Below are positions 63,191 through 64,000 of a stretch of DNA of 64,000 bases, one piece after another (the first letter of the stretch is position 1; each line of letters begins with the position of its first letter). A program made the translations under genes and the position numbers. Source of the stretch: an uncultured SAR86 cluster bacterium (GTDB taxonomy: Bacteria > Pseudomonadota > Gammaproteobacteria > Magnimaribacterales > AG-339-G14). Below the pieces are notes generated by a model that was given only the letters and a program-made list of their open reading frames with translations, had not been told where the DNA came from and did no database searches. The stretch is from NCBI GenBank assembly GCA_902523885.1, contig CABZAV010000002.1, forward strand, positions 192,923 through 256,922, given 5' to 3'.

Positions 63191-64000
63191 TTAGTCTATT
63201 GAATAAAGCCAATCAGAAAAAGAATTCCTTCTCCCTCTAACTTGATCAAAGTAATTTTTTTGGAGAATAGTTGTTATCTCTCCTCTTTCACCATCTGAGA
63301 TGAGTTTTTTGTCTACGCTTCTAATTGGAACGACCTCAGCAGCTGTTCCAGTGAAGAATAATTCATCAGCTTCTAAAACATCTTGCAACTTAATTTTTTT
63401 TACTTCGATCTTAATATTCAATTCTTCTGCCAAACTAATAATGCTTTTTCTTGTTATTCCGTCCAGAGATGCATCAAGATCTGGAGTAAACAGATTTTTG
63501 TTCTTTACAATAAAGAAATTTTCTCCAGAGCCCTCAGAGATATTTTCTTCATCGTCCAATAGCAAGGCCTCGTCATAACCTTCTTTCATAGCTTCTTGAA
63601 GAGCCATTATGGAAGTAACGTAATTACCATTTACTTTTGATCTTGAAACAATGTTTCCTGTTTCTCTTTTATAAGAGGAAATCTTAATATTTATTCCTTT
63701 TTCAAATGCTTCAGGTGACATATAGCTTGGCCACTCCCAAGCTGCAACTATGCAATGAACTTTTAAATTATCTGCTCTTAAACCCATTCCTTCAGACCCA
63801 TAAAAACACATTGGTCTTATATAGCCCTCATCCAATTCGTTCACTCTAAAAACCTCCTTTTGTGCTTCATTTATTTCTTGCTTTGAAAATGGAATTTTCA
63901 TGTTTACTGCTTTAGCAGATTCAAAAAGCCTATCTGTATGATCATTCAATCTAAAAATCTTTGTACCTTCCGGGGTTGAATATGCTCTTACTCCCTCAAA
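63191..64000 (-). CDS. ilvE: Branched-chain amino acid aminotransferase (5' end beyond right edge)
   Basis: Fold-type IV PLP aminotransferase for leucine, isoleucine and valine. The frame is open for 270 codons from base 64000; the track's Met at 63949 is internal because the upstream sequence reads FEGVRAYSTPEGTKIFRL, the family's early motif. The PLP lysine is in SRSKVNGNYVTSIMAL, the Glu region in NISEGSGENFFIV, and FFTGTAAEVVPIRSVD near the end is diagnostic. It ends with FSDWLYSID. It is the first visible gene of the operon with the glycosyltransferase, and may simply be a housekeeping gene whose promoter they share. Confidence 0.95.
   Translation of the reverse strand, partial: FEGVRAYSTPEGTKIFRLNDHTDRLFESAKAVNMKIPFSKQEINEAQKEVFRVNELDEGYIRPMCFYGSEGMGLRADNLKVHCIVAAWEWPSYMSPEAFEKGINIKISSYKRETGNIVSRSKVNGNYVTSIMALQEAMKEGYDEALLLDDEENISEGSGENFFIVKNKNLFTPDLDASLDGITRKSIISLAEELNIKIEVKKIKLQDVLEADELFFTGTAAEVVPIRSVDKKLISDGERGEITTILQKNYFDQVRGRRNSFSDWLYSID

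Overview
The window is a compact, AT-rich stretch of a gammaproteobacterial chromosome. The gene order gyrA-serC-pheA-hisC-tyrA-aroA-cmk-rpsA-ihfB-lapA-pyrF, the ubiG-HAD phosphatase and rluB-scpB-scpA blocks, xseB-ispA-dxs, and nrdR-ribD-ribBA-ribH-nusB are all gammaproteobacterial signatures. Low GC, tiny intergenic gaps, frequent gene overlaps and two very large TonB-dependent receptors suggest a streamlined marine lineage such as SAR86. That placement is an inference from gene content; no rRNA is present to settle it. I found no tRNA, rRNA, CRISPR array, insertion sequence, phage integration site or replication origin. No gap between genes exceeds about 225 bp.

Layout. (1) 1-14.2 kb, minus strand: an almost gap-free run gyrA, serC, pheA, hisC, tyrA, aroA, cmk, rpsA, ihfB, lapA, pyrF, ggt, uvrC (uvrC cut by the left edge). 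It mixes aromatic, serine and histidine biosynthesis with translation and DNA topology. (2) 14.3-17.1 kb, minus: proton-translocating transhydrogenase with a split alpha subunit. (3) 17.2-18.5 kb, plus: ubiG and a Gph/MupP-like phosphatase. (4) 18.5-22.3 kb, minus: nadE, scpA, scpB and rluB. (5) 22.4-25 kb, plus: DAHP synthase followed without a gap by a DnaT-domain protein and a lambda-P-like protein, a probable helicase-loading pair. (6) 25-32.3 kb, plus: an RND efflux pair, then xseB-ispA-dxs for exonuclease VII and isoprenoid precursors. (7) 32.2-41.9 kb, minus: thiL, pgpA, a thiolase and two TonB-dependent receptors, each receptor followed by its own intrinsic terminator. (8) 42-47.5 kb, plus: nth, glyA, nrdR, ribD, ribBA, ribH, nusB. 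(9) 47.5-52.7 kb, minus: miaA, hflK, hflC, hisZ, purA. (10) 52.8-57 kb: an acyl-CoA synthetase, P-II, Kdo transferase and a lipid A acyltransferase. (11) 57-64 kb, mostly minus: panB-panC, an alpha/beta hydrolase, a methyltransferase, and an operon ilvE - GT4 glycosyltransferase - methyltransferase - alpha/alpha-toroid protein (ilvE cut by the right edge).

Most genes are housekeeping. The parts that stand out are the chromosomal DnaT/lambda-P pair, the ilvE-linked glycosyltransferase/methyltransferase/toroid operon, several losses from classical operons (lapB, hfq, hflX, ribE), a rearrangement that split nusB from thiL-pgpA, and the receptor pair with its own regulatory architecture. All six convergent gene pairs overlap at their 3' ends. 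I did not find a clearly new defence or mobile system.
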